Shown: piece after piece, positions 1-11,432 of the stretch
Numbering within the stretch: position 1 is the stretch's first letter
Layout: every line of letters starts with the position of its first letter
Assembly (NCBI RefSeq): GCF_001956985.1
Contig: NZ_CP019082.1
Coordinates: 4,278,001 to 4,342,000 of the forward strand
Origin: Paludisphaera borealis
GTDB taxonomy: Bacteria; Planctomycetota; Planctomycetia; Isosphaerales; Isosphaeraceae
Direction of reading: 5' to 3'
DNA length: 64,000 nucleotides
Translations under genes and position numbers: made by a program
Notes under the pieces: model-generated
What the model was told of the DNA's origin: nothing
The model's database searches: none
Seen by the model: the letters and a program-made list of their open reading frames with translations, nothing else

Positions 1-455
1 GCGAACTTCACGTTCTTGAGCGGGAGTTCCTGAGGCTCGCCCTTCGCGTTCACGCGGACGATCGCCGCGGGGGCGTCCGGGCCTCGGCCACGCGCGACGG
101 ACAGATAAACCTCTCCCGAGGACGGGTTGACGGCCAGGTCCCGGATCAAGATTTGATCCGGCGTGGTCCCGAGCATCCCGGCGATCTTGGCGTCGACCCC
201 CTCGACGTTGACCGGGGCAGGCGTCTGTGACCGGGACTGGCCACGGTCGCCGGTGTCGAGGGCGAACAGCGCCCCACCGGCCTGGTCCGCCACGAACAGG
301 ACGCCGTCGGGCCCGAACGCCAGCGCGCCGGCCGACTTCACCTCGGGCGTGCCCGCCTTGAGGCTCTCGGTCAGGTCGCCGGCCAGGGCGGTCCCGGCAC
401 CCAGCGCGAGCGCACAAGCCAGCGACGCCGTAGCAGAGCGGATTGCTCTCACCAT
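1..455 (-). CDS. Secreted beta-propeller-like protein (3' end outside window)
   Basis: The visible 151 residues begin MVRAIRSATASLACALALG, a typical Sec signal peptide with likely cleavage after ALAG. The mature part reads like one or two propeller blades: GALAFGPDGVLFVADQAGG and a later ILIRDLAVNPSSGEVYLSV have the FGPDG-LFVAD and VNPSSGEVYLSV patterns of SMP-30/NHL or WD40-like periplasmic propellers. The ATG at 455 is preceded by GGAGAGGAG at good spacing, which fixes the start. The C-terminus lies beyond position 1, so the substrate or function cannot be named. It diverges from nothing immediate: 375 bases separate it from the next gene, transcribed the same way. Confidence 0.75.
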   Translation of the reverse strand, partial: MVRAIRSATASLACALALGAGTALAGDLTESLKAGTPEVKSAGALAFGPDGVLFVADQAGGALFALDTGDRGQSRSQTPAPVNVEGVDAKIAGMLGTTPDQILIRDLAVNPSSGEVYLSVARGRGPDAPAAIVRVNAKGEPQELPLKNVKF

Positions 456-830
456 CTTCGTCTCCTCTCCCCAGGATCAAGGTAGTCCATGCCGAGCCTC
501 CAGATCCGATCCTCCCAAAGGCTATCGCGGCCGGAGGGCGTTGTCGACACCCTGAGCATCGGATCGGTAGGGAGGGCGCGGCGGCTCTCCACTTGCTTCT
601 TTAGCGACAAATCCGGAGACCCCGGTCCCAACATCGGGCTGAACGCCGAAACGCCTGGATCTCTTGCCGTTGGAGCGCGCGGTCTGGCTGCTTCGCCTTC
701 GCCGAAGGCTCAGCCAAGGAAACCGTTCCAGGCGTCTCGGGATGACGACCGTCGCCGGCTCCTTGGCGTCCTCGTCGATGTTTGGAGAGAAGAGGATCTC
801 GGCCGCGGCGCCGGTGGTCGCTCGACGTCG
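456..830. other. Intergenic stretch, no gene seen
   Basis: The 375 bases between two minus-strand genes hold only short open frames without ribosome sites or recognisable protein sequence. They should include the promoter of the beta-propeller gene and the end of the methyltransferase transcript, but I see no convincing promoter boxes or terminator hairpin. Confidence 0.5.
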
Positions 831-1847
831 TTACGGCTTCGTCGCGACGATGATCGGCGACGGGCATCGGAGGTCATCGATCAGCTTCGCGTCGACGAAG
901 CCGGCGGCGGCGAGCCACCCGGCGATCTCGGGGAAGCTGAAGGTGTCGCCCTCGGTCGTATTGACCAGCATGTTCACGGCGAAGATCAGCGAGGGGAGCG
1001 GGCCGGTCCGGCCTTCGTCGACGAGCCACTCGGTGATTACCACCTTGCCGCCGGGTGCAAGGGCGTCGAAGACCTTCTTGAGCAGCGCCTGGCTGCGGGT
1101 CGGGCCCTCGCTGTGGAGGATGTGTCCGATGGTCGCGTACTGGTGACCCGTCCCGAAGTCGGCGACCGAGAAGTCGCCGGGCGAGAACGTGAAACGGTCG
1201 GCCACGCCATGCCGCTCGGCGATCCGGCGGGTGACCTTCAGCACGGCCGGCCAGTCGACGGCCGTCGCCCGCACGCGCGGGGATTTCTCGGCCAGGGAGA
1301 CGCTCCACACCCCGGAGCCGGCCCCGACGTCGAGGACCGAGATCGGGCCGCCGGCCGCCGCCAGGCCCTCACGGTCCGCGAACGCCATCGCGGCGGGGCG
1401 GGACAACGGGAAGATGTCCTCGACGAACTGTTCGAAGAACGCCGCCCCGTCGGACTCCAGGTTCACCTCCTCGGGCGTCCGGCCGTCGCGCACCACGTCG
1501 GTCAGCCGCAGCCACTTGGGCATCAGCTGGGTGCTGGTATGGCGGAAGAACCCGCCCAGGAATGCGGGCCGCGAACTCACGAGGAAGGCGTCGGCCTCGG
1601 GCGTCAGGCCGTAGGAGTCGGCGGCCGGCTTGGTGACCAGTTCGAGCCCAGCCAGCCCGTTCAGCAAGATCCGCAGGCCTCGACGATCGGCGCCGACGGT
1701 CTTGGCGAGGTCGTCGAGGTTTCGAGGCCCGTCGGCCAGGGCGTCGAAGACGTTCAGCCGCACCGCCGCCTCGATCATCAGCGGAGGCGCGTAGGCGAAC
1801 GAGTAGCGGAGGATCTTCTCGGGGTCTGGGCCAAGCTTGTCGGACAA
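831..1847 (-). CDS. SAM-dependent O-methyltransferase (family 2, dimerisation plus catalytic domain)
   Basis: A class I SAM methyltransferase with the layout of plant-type/polyketide O-methyltransferases. It has an N-terminal winged-helix dimerisation region ([20 protein letters not shown]... through [10 protein letters not shown]) and a C-terminal Rossmann domain with motif [17 protein letters not shown], a later GDFSVADFG and the post-motif [14 protein letters not shown]. The frame is open upstream to a possible start at 2027, but the extra 60 residues are Arg-rich and unlike the family. I chose TTG at 1847 because GGAG lies 8 bases upstream, giving 338 residues, the usual size. The methyl acceptor cannot be inferred: neighbours are a catalase and a propeller protein, and there is no biosynthetic cluster. 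Confidence 0.8.
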   Translation of the reverse strand: MSDKLGPDPEKILRYSFAYAPPLMIEAAVRLNVFDALADGPRNLDDLAKTVGADRRGLRILLNGLAGLELVTKPAADSYGLTPEADAFLVSSRPAFLGGFFRHTSTQLMPKWLRLTDVVRDGRTPEEVNLESDGAAFFEQFVEDIFPLSRPAAMAFADREGLAAAGGPISVLDVGAGSGVWSVSLAEKSPRVRATAVDWPAVLKVTRRIAERHGVADRFTFSPGDFSVADFGTGHQYATIGHILHSEGPTRSQALLKKVFDALAPGGKVVITEWLVDEGRTGPLPSLIFAVNMLVNTTEGDTFSFPEIAGWLAAAGFVDAKLIDDLRCPSPIIVATKP

Positions 1848-2288
1848 GGCGACGTCTCCGTAACAGGGGATGCGAGGGCTCCGGCCGTCTCTCCACGAGC
1901 CCGCGACGAATCGAAAAAGGGCGGAACGCTCACGGCCGACGGCGCATCGACGCCGCCCGGGACACGGACTATGGCATTCCTCCACTCCGATAGTCAATAC
2001 GGCGAAACCCGTCCATTCGCGACGCAATTCGCTCGCGGCGGTCTCTTCCGAGCCGACGGCGCCGATTGCCTTACGATTGCGAAACGATCCTCACCAAGCC
2101 TCCGCCGCCGGATGAGTGAATGCCAAGGCCGTCTGGGAGACGCGGGTCATGCCAGATCGAGGTGCCAGGTTGGGACCGTGAATCGCTGTCGGCCGAAATG
2201 GTCGTTGGTACGTCGTTTGCCAATAACAACCGATGAACCTGATTTCGGAATCACGCCTTCCTCGATACCTCTAAACCAGGGAAGAACC
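1848..2288. other. Divergent intergenic region upstream of the methyltransferase and katE
   Basis: These 441 bases separate divergently transcribed genes and must carry both promoters. The region is slightly less GC-rich in its last 100 bases before katE. I find no confident -35/-10 pair, no OxyR-like or Fur-like palindrome and no plausible small gene. The long frame reading through here into katE is antisense to the methyltransferase and is not a gene. Confidence 0.45.
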
Positions 2289-4400
<2,112 letters not shown>

Positions 4401-4439
4401 CGACGAAGCCCGAACCCGCAATCAGAAGCCACGGCCCGC

Positions 4440-4466
4440 CCCTGGGTTAGGATACCGAACCCAGGG
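4440..4466 (+). terminator. Hairpin downstream of katE
   Basis: A perfect 9-bp stem (CCCTGGGTT / AACCCAGGG) with a 9-base loop begins 40 bases after the katE stop. There is no clear T-run after it, so it may be a Rho-independent terminator of weak form or an mRNA-stabilising hairpin. Confidence 0.5.
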
Positions 4467-4653
4467 ACGTTGCCGTAGGGCCGGATGTGCCCTATGATTG
4501 GGATGATGGCTCCATTCGCGTGAAAAAGCACGATTGCCCGTCACAAACGGGCGGCTCGCGCCGAATTGACTCATTGAGGCTTCTCAACTTCTCGCGCGCC
4601 TCGCGAAAAGGGACCACGAAGGGGCGTCGGTCCCGGTCCAAGCCGCCGCCGGG

Positions 4654-6621
4654 ATGAAAGGCGATGCGTGCATGGAGCGTGTGGGCATGGTCGACCGGAT
4701 CTTGCGAAAGCTTGAGGCTCTATCGACGTGGAGCGGCTTCGGGGCGACGGCCCGGGGTGGCGCGAGCGCCCCCGCGTTCATGGTCAGCCTCAGCCTGCAC
4801 GCGGTGCTGCTGGTGGGGTTGGCGTTCGCCGGGCACCACGTCAACGAGGCCGTTCAGCGCGAGTTCAGCAGCCGGGTCGGGGGGCTGGATGGGGCGCTCA
4901 GCGTCGATTCGACGCTTCAGGACCTCGATCAAAACGACGCGACGCCGGTGCTGGAAGCCGGCGGCTCGTTTGCGCCGACGTTGGCGACGACGGTGACCTC
5001 GGCGCCCAGCGCGTCGGGCCGTCCCACGGTGTCGGCGGCCGACGTCGAGGCGGGGGCGCCGGTCGAGTTCGCCAAGCTCGACGTCCAGCGCGTGACTCAG
5101 ATGGTGGTCCCCACGGCGTCGATGCTGGGCCGCACGGTCTCGATCGAGGGGAACGGCGCCGAGCACGTGCAGGGGGTCGAGGGGGCCGTCGACCGGATCG
5201 CCGTCGAGATCGTCCGCCGCCTCGAACAGGGCCGGACGCTGGTCGTCTGGGCGTTCGACGCCTCGTTGAGCCTGGAAGCGGAGCGGCAACGGCTGGTCAA
5301 GCATATCGAGACGGTCTACTCCCACATCGACCAGCTCGACGAGAGTCGGCTGTCGACCGCCGGCGGCCTGCTGACGATGGTCGTCTCGTTCGGCCAGGAC
5401 CGGAAGGCCGAGACCCCCAAGCCGACGGCCGACCTCTCGGCCGTGCGCGAGGCGATCAACGGGATCAAGGCCGACGAGTCGGGGGTCGAGACCACGTTCA
5501 CGACCGTCGGCGATATCGTCGGCCGCTGGGGGCTGTACAAGAACGAGGCGGGAGAGGCCTACCACCCGATGATCATCGTCGTCACCGACGAGGTGGGCGA
5601 CGACGAGCCCAAGCTCGAAGAGACCATCGCCCTGGCCCGGAAGCGGAAGGTCCCGGTCTACGTGCTGGGCTCGCAGGCCGTCTTCGGCCGGGTCGAGGGG
5701 TTCATGGACTTCTACGACCCCAAGACCAAGTACATGCACCGCAACCAGCCGGTGCGGCAGGGGCCGGAAAGCGCGATGCTCGAGCAGATCCACCTGCCGT
5801 TCTGGTACGACGGCCCACAGTACGACCTGCTGGAGGCGGGCTTCGGTCCGTACGCGCTGAGCCGGCTGTCGAGCGCCACCGGGGGGATTTACTTCGTCAC
5901 CCGGTTCAGCGGGCGGCGGATGGGCTTCGACCCTTCGCGGATGAAGGAGTACAAGCCCGACTGGGAGTCGCGCGACCGCTACGAGGCGGGCGTCGTCGGA
6001 TCGCCGTTGCGGAAGGCGGTCGTCAACGCGGCGATGCTCACCAACGAGCAAAAGATCCCCAACGCGCCCACGTTGCAGTTCCCGTCGCTGGAGGCGCCCC
6101 AGTTCAAGGAGGTCTTGCAGACCAACCAGGCGCTGGCCGCCCAGATCGCCCAGACCGTCGAGGAGGCGCTGGGGCCGATCACCGCCGCGGCCCGATATCG
6201 CGATCGGGAGGTCTCACGGCGCTGGCAGGCGCACTATGATCTCATCCGGGGGCGGTTGCTGGCGATGAAGGTGCGGGCCTACGAGTACAACTCGGCCGGC
6301 GCCCGGCTGGTCAAAGATCCCCCGAAATTCCAAAACTCCCGGTCGAATGCCTGGAGACTCGTACCCGACAAGGCGATCCTGTACAGTGAGAAGGCGGCGG
6401 CGGCAGGCCGGGAGGCGGAGGAATTGCTCCGAAAAGTCGTCGAGGAGCATCCCGACACCCCCTGGGCGCTGCTCGCGGGTCGCGAGTTGAAGGACCCGCT
6501 CGGTTTCAAATGGGTCGAAACCTACGTGCCCCCGCCTCCTCGTAGAGACGATGCGGCGGCGGCTCAGAAGAAAAATCGCAATACCCCCGCGGCCAAGCCT
6601 CCAACTCCTCCCAAGCTCTAA
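4654..6621 (+). CDS. Membrane-anchored von Willebrand factor A protein (copy 1)
   Basis: A 655-residue protein with a short cytoplasmic lead, one membrane segment at about residues 40-60 (FMVSLSLHAVLLVGLAFAG), a linker, and a vWA domain from about residue 185. The metal-ion-dependent adhesion site is intact in its first element, D202-A-S204-L-S206, and a later VTDEVGDD fits the other metal-binding loops. After the vWA domain come about 250 residues rich in helices and ending in a Pro/Lys tail. Start codons at 4654, 4672 and 4687 are all possible; GGAG lies 9 bases before the last. The next gene is a clear paralogue with the same layout, 182 bases downstream. Likely role: extracytoplasmic protein binding or complex scaffolding; partner unknown. 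Confidence 0.85.
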   Translation: MKGDACMERVGMVDRILRKLEALSTWSGFGATARGGASAPAFMVSLSLHAVLLVGLAFAGHHVNEAVQREFSSRVGGLDGALSVDSTLQDLDQNDATPVLEAGGSFAPTLATTVTSAPSASGRPTVSAADVEAGAPVEFAKLDVQRVTQMVVPTASMLGRTVSIEGNGAEHVQGVEGAVDRIAVEIVRRLEQGRTLVVWAFDASLSLEAERQRLVKHIETVYSHIDQLDESRLSTAGGLLTMVVSFGQDRKAETPKPTADLSAVREAINGIKADESGVETTFTTVGDIVGRWGLYKNEAGEAYHPMIIVVTDEVGDDEPKLEETIALARKRKVPVYVLGSQAVFGRVEGFMDFYDPKTKYMHRNQPVRQGPESAMLEQIHLPFWYDGPQYDLLEAGFGPYALSRLSSATGGIYFVTRFSGRRMGFDPSRMKEYKPDWESRDRYEAGVVGSPLRKAVVNAAMLTNEQKIPNAPTLQFPSLEAPQFKEVLQTNQALAAQIAQTVEEALGPITAAARYRDREVSRRWQAHYDLIRGRLLAMKVRAYEYNSAGARLVKDPPKFQNSRSNAWRLVPDKAILYSEKAAAAGREAEELLRKVVEEHPDTPWALLAGRELKDPLGFKWVETYVPPPPRRDDAAAAQKKNRNTPAAKPPTPPKL

Positions 6622-6803
6622 AGGATGTTCTAAACTCCAGAGCCGAGTGAGCGAGCGGACCAGGCCGGCGGATTGACGAAGAAGGTCGAGAACGCGGGCG
6701 AAGATCGAGATTCACGACGTCGGCCCTCGGCGGTTTGCTCCGGCCGCGCGGCGGCGAGTGGAATCGGTCGGCGGCCCTGGGTCGGAAGAGGGGACCTCGC
6801 ATC

Positions 6804-9236
6804 ATGGAACTGCGTTTGACCCCGACATCGTCCGACGACGCGATTCCGCCCGCCCCGCCGGCCGGCGCGGGAGGCGGCGGAAGCGCGGGCGCGCCCGCCA
6901 CCGGCGACCGCCGCAAGCCGGCGCCCCTCGAGCCGCCGCCGCCGGAGCGGGTCGTCGTCGTCAACAGCCAGACGACGACCGCCACCGTGCCGGCCTACGC
7001 GCTGCCCCCGTCCGACTCGGCGATCGGCCTCTCTTTGGGGCAACCGTTCGCGCCGTTCCCCTCCGACCTGCAAAAGACCCAGGTCGTGAACGCCCACAAC
7101 CCGCTCGCGCCCCCGGCACCGTCCGCCGCGGGCCCCGCCCCCTCGGCGGCGGCTCCCGCACCGGCTCCCACGCCCCCGGCTCCAGCTCCCGTTCCACCCC
7201 CCGCGCCCCCGGCCGCCGTCGCGCCGTCGTCGCCCGCGACTCCGGGGCAGGCGCAGGTTCCGGCCCCGGCCCCGGTCGAGGCCAAGGTCGGCGAAGCCCC
7301 GTCTCCCCGGGTGCGCAAGTTGGGGACTCGGCGGCGGCGACGGACCCGGCTCAAGCACCTGCTGCCGGCCTGGAGCGTGTCGCTGATCGTCCACCTCGTG
7401 ATCTTCTCGGCGCTCGCGGCGGCGACGTTCAACGCCACGGACGCGGAGAAGAAGCCGATCAACTTCGACACCGCGCTGGCCGGCCACCGGCAGGGCGAGC
7501 AAGAGCCGTTGCCGATCTACGCCGACCCCAAGAACATCCCCCGCGATCAGGCGGCCGGCGACGAGCGGACTGACGCCGCGAGCGCGCCGATGGAGGTCCT
7601 CGCCAGCGACGACGGCGGCGGCTCCGACGACGGCGGCGGCGGGATCGTGGCCGGCGCGGTCGCCACGTCGGCCACGCCGAGGGTCCGCGGCAAGGGTAAG
7701 AAGGGGGTCGAGGCTTCGGCCGTCGGCAAGCTTGAGGGGATGGAGAAGTCGTCGTTCAACATCATCCCCGCCGCCCCCGCGCTCGACCTGTTCGCCGGCG
7801 GCCGGATCGCCGGCGACCCGCTGTTCGACGTCAAGGAGCCCGGCGCGGCGCTCGACCAGATCGCCCGCGAGATCCTCCGTCACCTGATCGACCACAAGGT
7901 CACCGTGGTCTGGCTGTTCGACGAATCGGAAAGCATGCTGGACGACCACCGCGCGATCCTCGACAAGTTCAACCGCGTGTCGATCGAGTTGAACAAGAAC
8001 ATCGATCCCTCCAAGAAGGCCGCCGGGGCGCTCACGCACTCGATCGTCGGTTTCGGCGAGGGCATCAATTTCGTGACCAAGAAGCCGACCACCAACGCCG
8101 ACGACGTCAAGGCCGCCGTCAAGAAGCTGCCGATCGACAAGTCCGGCGCCGAGAACACCATGCACGCGATCCGCGAAGCCGTCGAGCAGCACGCCGGGCT
8201 GATCAACAAGGACCGCAAGGTGCTCTTGATCCTGGTCACCGACGAGTCGGGCGACGACGGCGTCGACGTCGAGGAGGCCCGCCAGTCGCTCAAGAAGCAC
8301 AACGTGCCGCTCTACGTGATCGGCCGCCAGTCGATGTTCGGCTACCCCTACGCCCACCACGAGTACACCGACCCCGTCACCAAGGACAAGTACCACCCGC
8401 TGATCCGCCGCGGTCCCGAGACCGCCGACGTCGAAATCTACCAGTGGGACGGCCTCTACGACCGCTGGGACGAACAGCCCTCGGGCTTCGCCCCCTGGGA
8501 GCTGGCGCGGCTCACCCGCGACTCGGGCGGCATCTACTTCCTCCTCCCCAGCGAGGAGTTCATGCGGGTCCGCCAGCGCGAGCAGGCGTACTCGATCGTC
8601 CAGCTCCGCGAGTACCTGCCCGAGTACGACAACCGCATCGCCTACGTCCAGAAGCGGACCCAGTCGGACCTGAGGCGCAACCTCTACCAGGTGATCACCG
8701 ACACCCGCGACTTCCGCTACCGCCGCGACTTCCCCATCGCGTCCAACGAGCTCGCCGAGGCGGCCGCGGCCGAGATCCCCAAGGCTTCCGAAAAACTCAC
8801 CTACATGCTCGACGTCCAGAAGCGCCTGGAGTCGCTCAAGAAGCACCGCGAGCGCGAGCCCGAGAAGCGCTGGCGGGCCCACTTCGACCTGATCCTCGCC
8901 CAGACCGTGGCGTTCCAGGTCAAGGCCTACGAATACCGCGCGCTCATGATGAAGCTTTCCCAGTACCCCCAGGCGCCGACCAAGCAGCCCACGCCCGACA
9001 TGGCGATCACGTTCGTCGTCGACCACTCCGGCAAGCCCCTGGCCCCGACCGCCGAGACCGCCAAGAAGTACGCCGAAGCCAAGCGCCTGCTCGACGACGT
9101 CATCGCCAACCACCCCAACACCCCCTGGGCCGACCTCGCCAAGGACACCCTCGCCCGCGGCTTCAGCGTCGTCCTCAACCAGTGGGAGCATAACCCCAAG
9201 TACGCCGAACGCGCCCAGTTCGTGCCGAAGTATTGA
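6804..9236 (+). CDS. Membrane-anchored von Willebrand factor A protein (copy 2, long Pro/Ala-rich N-terminus)
   Basis: An 810-residue paralogue of the preceding protein. Residues 1-175 are low-complexity Pro/Ala/Gly with no signal peptide. A basic patch (RRRRRTRLKHLLPAW) precedes a single membrane helix at about 190-208 (VSLIVHLVIFSALAAATF). The vWA domain starts near residue 360 with an intact D373-E-S375-E-S377 metal site and VTDESGDDG further on. Both copies share the sequence after the vWA domain (EKRWRAHFDLILAQTVAFQVKAYEYR here, SRRWQAHYDLIRGRLLAMKVRAYEYN in copy 1) and a terminal NTPWADLA/DTPWALLA motif. ATG 6804 has GAGGGGA upstream. The topology puts the Pro-rich arm in the cytoplasm and the vWA domain outside. 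Confidence 0.88.
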   Translation: MELRLTPTSSDDAIPPAPPAGAGGGGSAGAPATGDRRKPAPLEPPPPERVVVVNSQTTTATVPAYALPPSDSAIGLSLGQPFAPFPSDLQKTQVVNAHNPLAPPAPSAAGPAPSAAAPAPAPTPPAPAPVPPPAPPAAVAPSSPATPGQAQVPAPAPVEAKVGEAPSPRVRKLGTRRRRRTRLKHLLPAWSVSLIVHLVIFSALAAATFNATDAEKKPINFDTALAGHRQGEQEPLPIYADPKNIPRDQAAGDERTDAASAPMEVLASDDGGGSDDGGGGIVAGAVATSATPRVRGKGKKGVEASAVGKLEGMEKSSFNIIPAAPALDLFAGGRIAGDPLFDVKEPGAALDQIAREILRHLIDHKVTVVWLFDESESMLDDHRAILDKFNRVSIELNKNIDPSKKAAGALTHSIVGFGEGINFVTKKPTTNADDVKAAVKKLPIDKSGAENTMHAIREAVEQHAGLINKDRKVLLILVTDESGDDGVDVEEARQSLKKHNVPLYVIGRQSMFGYPYAHHEYTDPVTKDKYHPLIRRGPETADVEIYQWDGLYDRWDEQPSGFAPWELARLTRDSGGIYFLLPSEEFMRVRQREQAYSIVQLREYLPEYDNRIAYVQKRTQSDLRRNLYQVITDTRDFRYRRDFPIASNELAEAAAAEIPKASEKLTYMLDVQKRLESLKKHREREPEKRWRAHFDLILAQTVAFQVKAYEYRALMMKLSQYPQAPTKQPTPDMAITFVVDHSGKPLAPTAETAKKYAEAKRLLDDVIANHPNTPWADLAKDTLARGFSVVLNQWEHNPKYAERAQFVPKY

Positions 9237-9410
9237 GCGGAGGAGGGGCGTCGATCGCGGTCTGAGCGGTGGGCCGCGGGGGTGGACGCAAAGCCCGTGG
9301 GACCGCCGCTTTGAATCGGAACCCACCGGGTCGCACGCCCCCGCCGGGAACGCCGGCTCCTCAGGGAAGCCGTCTCGACTTCCGAACCGGATCGGCCATA
9401 ATTGGGAATC

Positions 9411-9704
9411 ATGGCAACCTCCGAAGAACGTCGATTGACTGACCGCCAATTCGAGCGAATCGCCCGCGCCCTGGCCGAGCCCCGCCGCTTCCAGATCCTC
9501 GAGCAGCTCGGGGCCGCCGACGAACCGGTTCCCTGCTGCGCCCTGCACCAGACCCACCACATCAGCGCCGCGACCCTCTCCCACCACGTCAAGGAGCTGG
9601 AGACCGCCGGCCTCATCGAAATCGTCCGCGAAGGCAAGTTCGCCAGCCTCATCCTCCAGCGCGACGTCCTTCGCGCCTACCTCGACCGCCTCTCGAAAAT
9701 CTGA
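9411..9704 (+). CDS. ArsR-family winged-helix transcriptional regulator
   Basis: A 97-residue DNA-binding protein with the compact winged-helix fold of ArsR/SmtB repressors: [17 protein letters not shown], then the recognition helix [20 protein letters not shown] and the wing [19 protein letters not shown] Cys pair ([12 protein letters not shown]) sits where some ArsR proteins sense metals or redox, but the classical ELCVCDL motif is absent. ATG 9411 is preferred over an in-frame TTG at 9402. It lies 136 bases upstream of a short-chain dehydrogenase gene on the same strand; this regulator/SDR pairing suggests it controls the two oxidoreductases downstream (inference). Confidence 0.85.
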   Translation: MATSEERRLTDRQFERIARALAEPRRFQILEQLGAADEPVPCCALHQTHHISAATLSHHVKELETAGLIEIVREGKFASLILQRDVLRAYLDRLSKI

Positions 9705-9840
9705 CCCCGATCCGCCGCCCCCCGTTGACTTGTCGGACTTCAGTTCGATAATCATCAAAGCGTCGAACCAAGATCTCCGGTCCAGGCGTCTGGATTTCAG
9801 CGAGTCGAGGGGGAGGCGTTTGGTGAAGGGGCTTACGACC

Positions 9841-10572
9841 ATGCCGAAGCTTGAAGACAAGGTCGCGGTGATCACGGGGGGGACCTCGGGGATGGCGCTG
9901 GCCACGGCCAAGCTGTTCGTCGAGGAGGGGGCGTACGTTTTCATCACCGGCCGTCGTCAGAAGCAGCTCGACGACGCGGTGAAAGCGATCGGCCGGAACG
10001 TCACCGGCGTCCAAGGAGACGTCGCGAACCTCGGCGACCTCGATCGCCTGTACGAGACGGTTCGGCGCGAGAAGGGCAAGATCGACGTCCTCTTCGCCAG
10101 CGCGGGGACCGGGGATTTCGCCCCCATCGGCGAGGTGACGGAGGAGCAATTCGACAGGACCTTCGGGGTCAACGTCCGGGGGACGCTGTTCACCGTGCAG
10201 AAGGCCCTGCCGCTGTTCAACGACGGCGGATCGATCATCATGAACGGGTCGATCGCCGGCTCGAAGGGCTTTCCGGCCTTCGGCGTCTACAGCGCGAGCA
10301 AGGCGGCCGTCCGCTCGTTCGCGAGGACGTGGACGCTCGACCTGAAGCACCGCGGCATCCGCGTCAACGTGCTCAGCCCGGGGACCATCGACACCCCCAT
10401 CCTCGAAGGCGTGCCGAAGGAGGCCATCGACCAGTTCGTCGCGCTCATCCCGCGCGGCACGATGGGCCGGCCCGAGGAGATCGCGACCGCCGCCCTCTTC
10501 CTCGCGTCGAGCGACTCCAGCTTCGTCACCGGCAGCGAGCTGTTCGTCGACGGCGGCGTCGCCCAGATCTGA
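9841..10572 (+). CDS. SDR family NAD(P)-dependent oxidoreductase
   Basis: Classical short-chain dehydrogenase of 243 residues. The coenzyme motif is T12-G13-G-T-S-G17-M-A19, so the third glycine of TGxxxGxG is alanine. The active-site set is complete: N111, S137, Y150 and K154 (YSASK). The usual NNAG is FASAG. The C-terminus [18 protein letters not shown] is typical. ATG 9841 has GAAGGGG upstream; an in-frame TTG at 9730 would add 37 unrelated residues and was rejected. The second dehydrogenase follows after 27 bases, so the two are probably one operon under the ArsR regulator. Substrate unknown. Confidence 0.9.
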   Translation: MPKLEDKVAVITGGTSGMALATAKLFVEEGAYVFITGRRQKQLDDAVKAIGRNVTGVQGDVANLGDLDRLYETVRREKGKIDVLFASAGTGDFAPIGEVTEEQFDRTFGVNVRGTLFTVQKALPLFNDGGSIIMNGSIAGSKGFPAFGVYSASKAAVRSFARTWTLDLKHRGIRVNVLSPGTIDTPILEGVPKEAIDQFVALIPRGTMGRPEEIATAALFLASSDSSFVTGSELFVDGGVAQI

Positions 10573-10599
10573 ACGCAACTCAAATCAAGGAGTATTCTC

Positions 10600-11349
10600 A
10601 TGGGCAAGTTGACGGGCAAGGTGGCGGTGGTGACGGGCGCCTCGAAGGGGATCGGCGCGGGGATCGCCAAGGGCCTCGCGGCCGAGGGCGCGGCGGTCGT
10701 GGTGAACTACGCGTCGAGCAAGGAGGGGGCCGACCGGGTGGTCTCGGAGATCGTCGGCAGTGGCGGCAAGGCGATCGCCGTGCAGGGCGACGTATCGAAG
10801 GCGGCCGACGTCCAGCGGCTGTTCGAGGCGACGAAGAAGGCGTTCCGGCGGCTGGACGTGTTGGTGAACAACGCGGGGGTCTACCAGTTCGCTCCGCTGG
10901 AGGAGGTGACGGAGGACGAGTTCCACCGCGAGTTCAACACCAACGTCCTCGGCCTGATCCTGGCGACGCGGGAGGCGGTGAAGCACTTCGGCCCCGAGGG
11001 GGGCAGCATCATCAACATCGGCTCGGTCGCGACGGTGACGACGCCCCCGACCTCGGTCGTCTACACCGCGACCAAGGGCGCCGTGGACATGGTCACGCGC
11101 GTCCTCGCGAAGGAGCTGGGCGCCAGGAAGATCCGGGTCAACTCGATCAATCCCGGCGGTGTGGAGACCGAGGGCGTCCATGCGGCCGGGATCATCGGCA
11201 GCGACTTCGAGAAACAGATGGTCGCCGCGACCCCGCTGGGCCGCCTCGGCCAACCCGACGACGTCGCGCCGGTCGCGGTGTTCCTGGCCTCCGAAGACTC
11301 CGCATGGATGACCGGCGAGTTCCTGCTGGTCTCCGGCGGCATGCGGTGA
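10600..11349 (+). CDS. SDR family oxidoreductase (FabG/glucose 1-dehydrogenase-like)
   Basis: A 249-residue classical SDR with the standard T12-G13-A-S-K-G17-I-G19 coenzyme motif, NNAG at 90-93, and catalytic N115, S142, Y155 and K159 (YTATK). SINPGGVETEG and a terminal TGEFLLVSGG follow the family pattern. The start has a strong AAGGAG site 8 bases upstream. It shares only fold-level similarity with the upstream SDR (for example PLEEVTEDEF versus [10 protein letters not shown]), so they look like diverged paralogues. It is likely co-transcribed with it. The sequence resembles acetoacetyl-CoA reductase/glucose dehydrogenase types, but the substrate is not determinable. Confidence 0.92.
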   Translation: MGKLTGKVAVVTGASKGIGAGIAKGLAAEGAAVVVNYASSKEGADRVVSEIVGSGGKAIAVQGDVSKAADVQRLFEATKKAFRRLDVLVNNAGVYQFAPLEEVTEDEFHREFNTNVLGLILATREAVKHFGPEGGSIINIGSVATVTTPPTSVVYTATKGAVDMVTRVLAKELGARKIRVNSINPGGVETEGVHAAGIIGSDFEKQMVAATPLGRLGQPDDVAPVAVFLASEDSAWMTGEFLLVSGGMR

Positions 11350-11432
11350 GACCCGGCCCCGGGTTCACCGCCGAGTCGTTTTCATGAGGATGCGCGTGGT
11401 CTTGCCGGACGCCGCGTCGATTCGATTGGTCG

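Noticed and set aside
489-2288. Open frame of 600 codons upstream of and in frame with katE
   Set aside because: It runs antisense across the methyltransferase gene, is Arg/Gly-rich without domains, and katE has its own ribosome site and family start at 2289.
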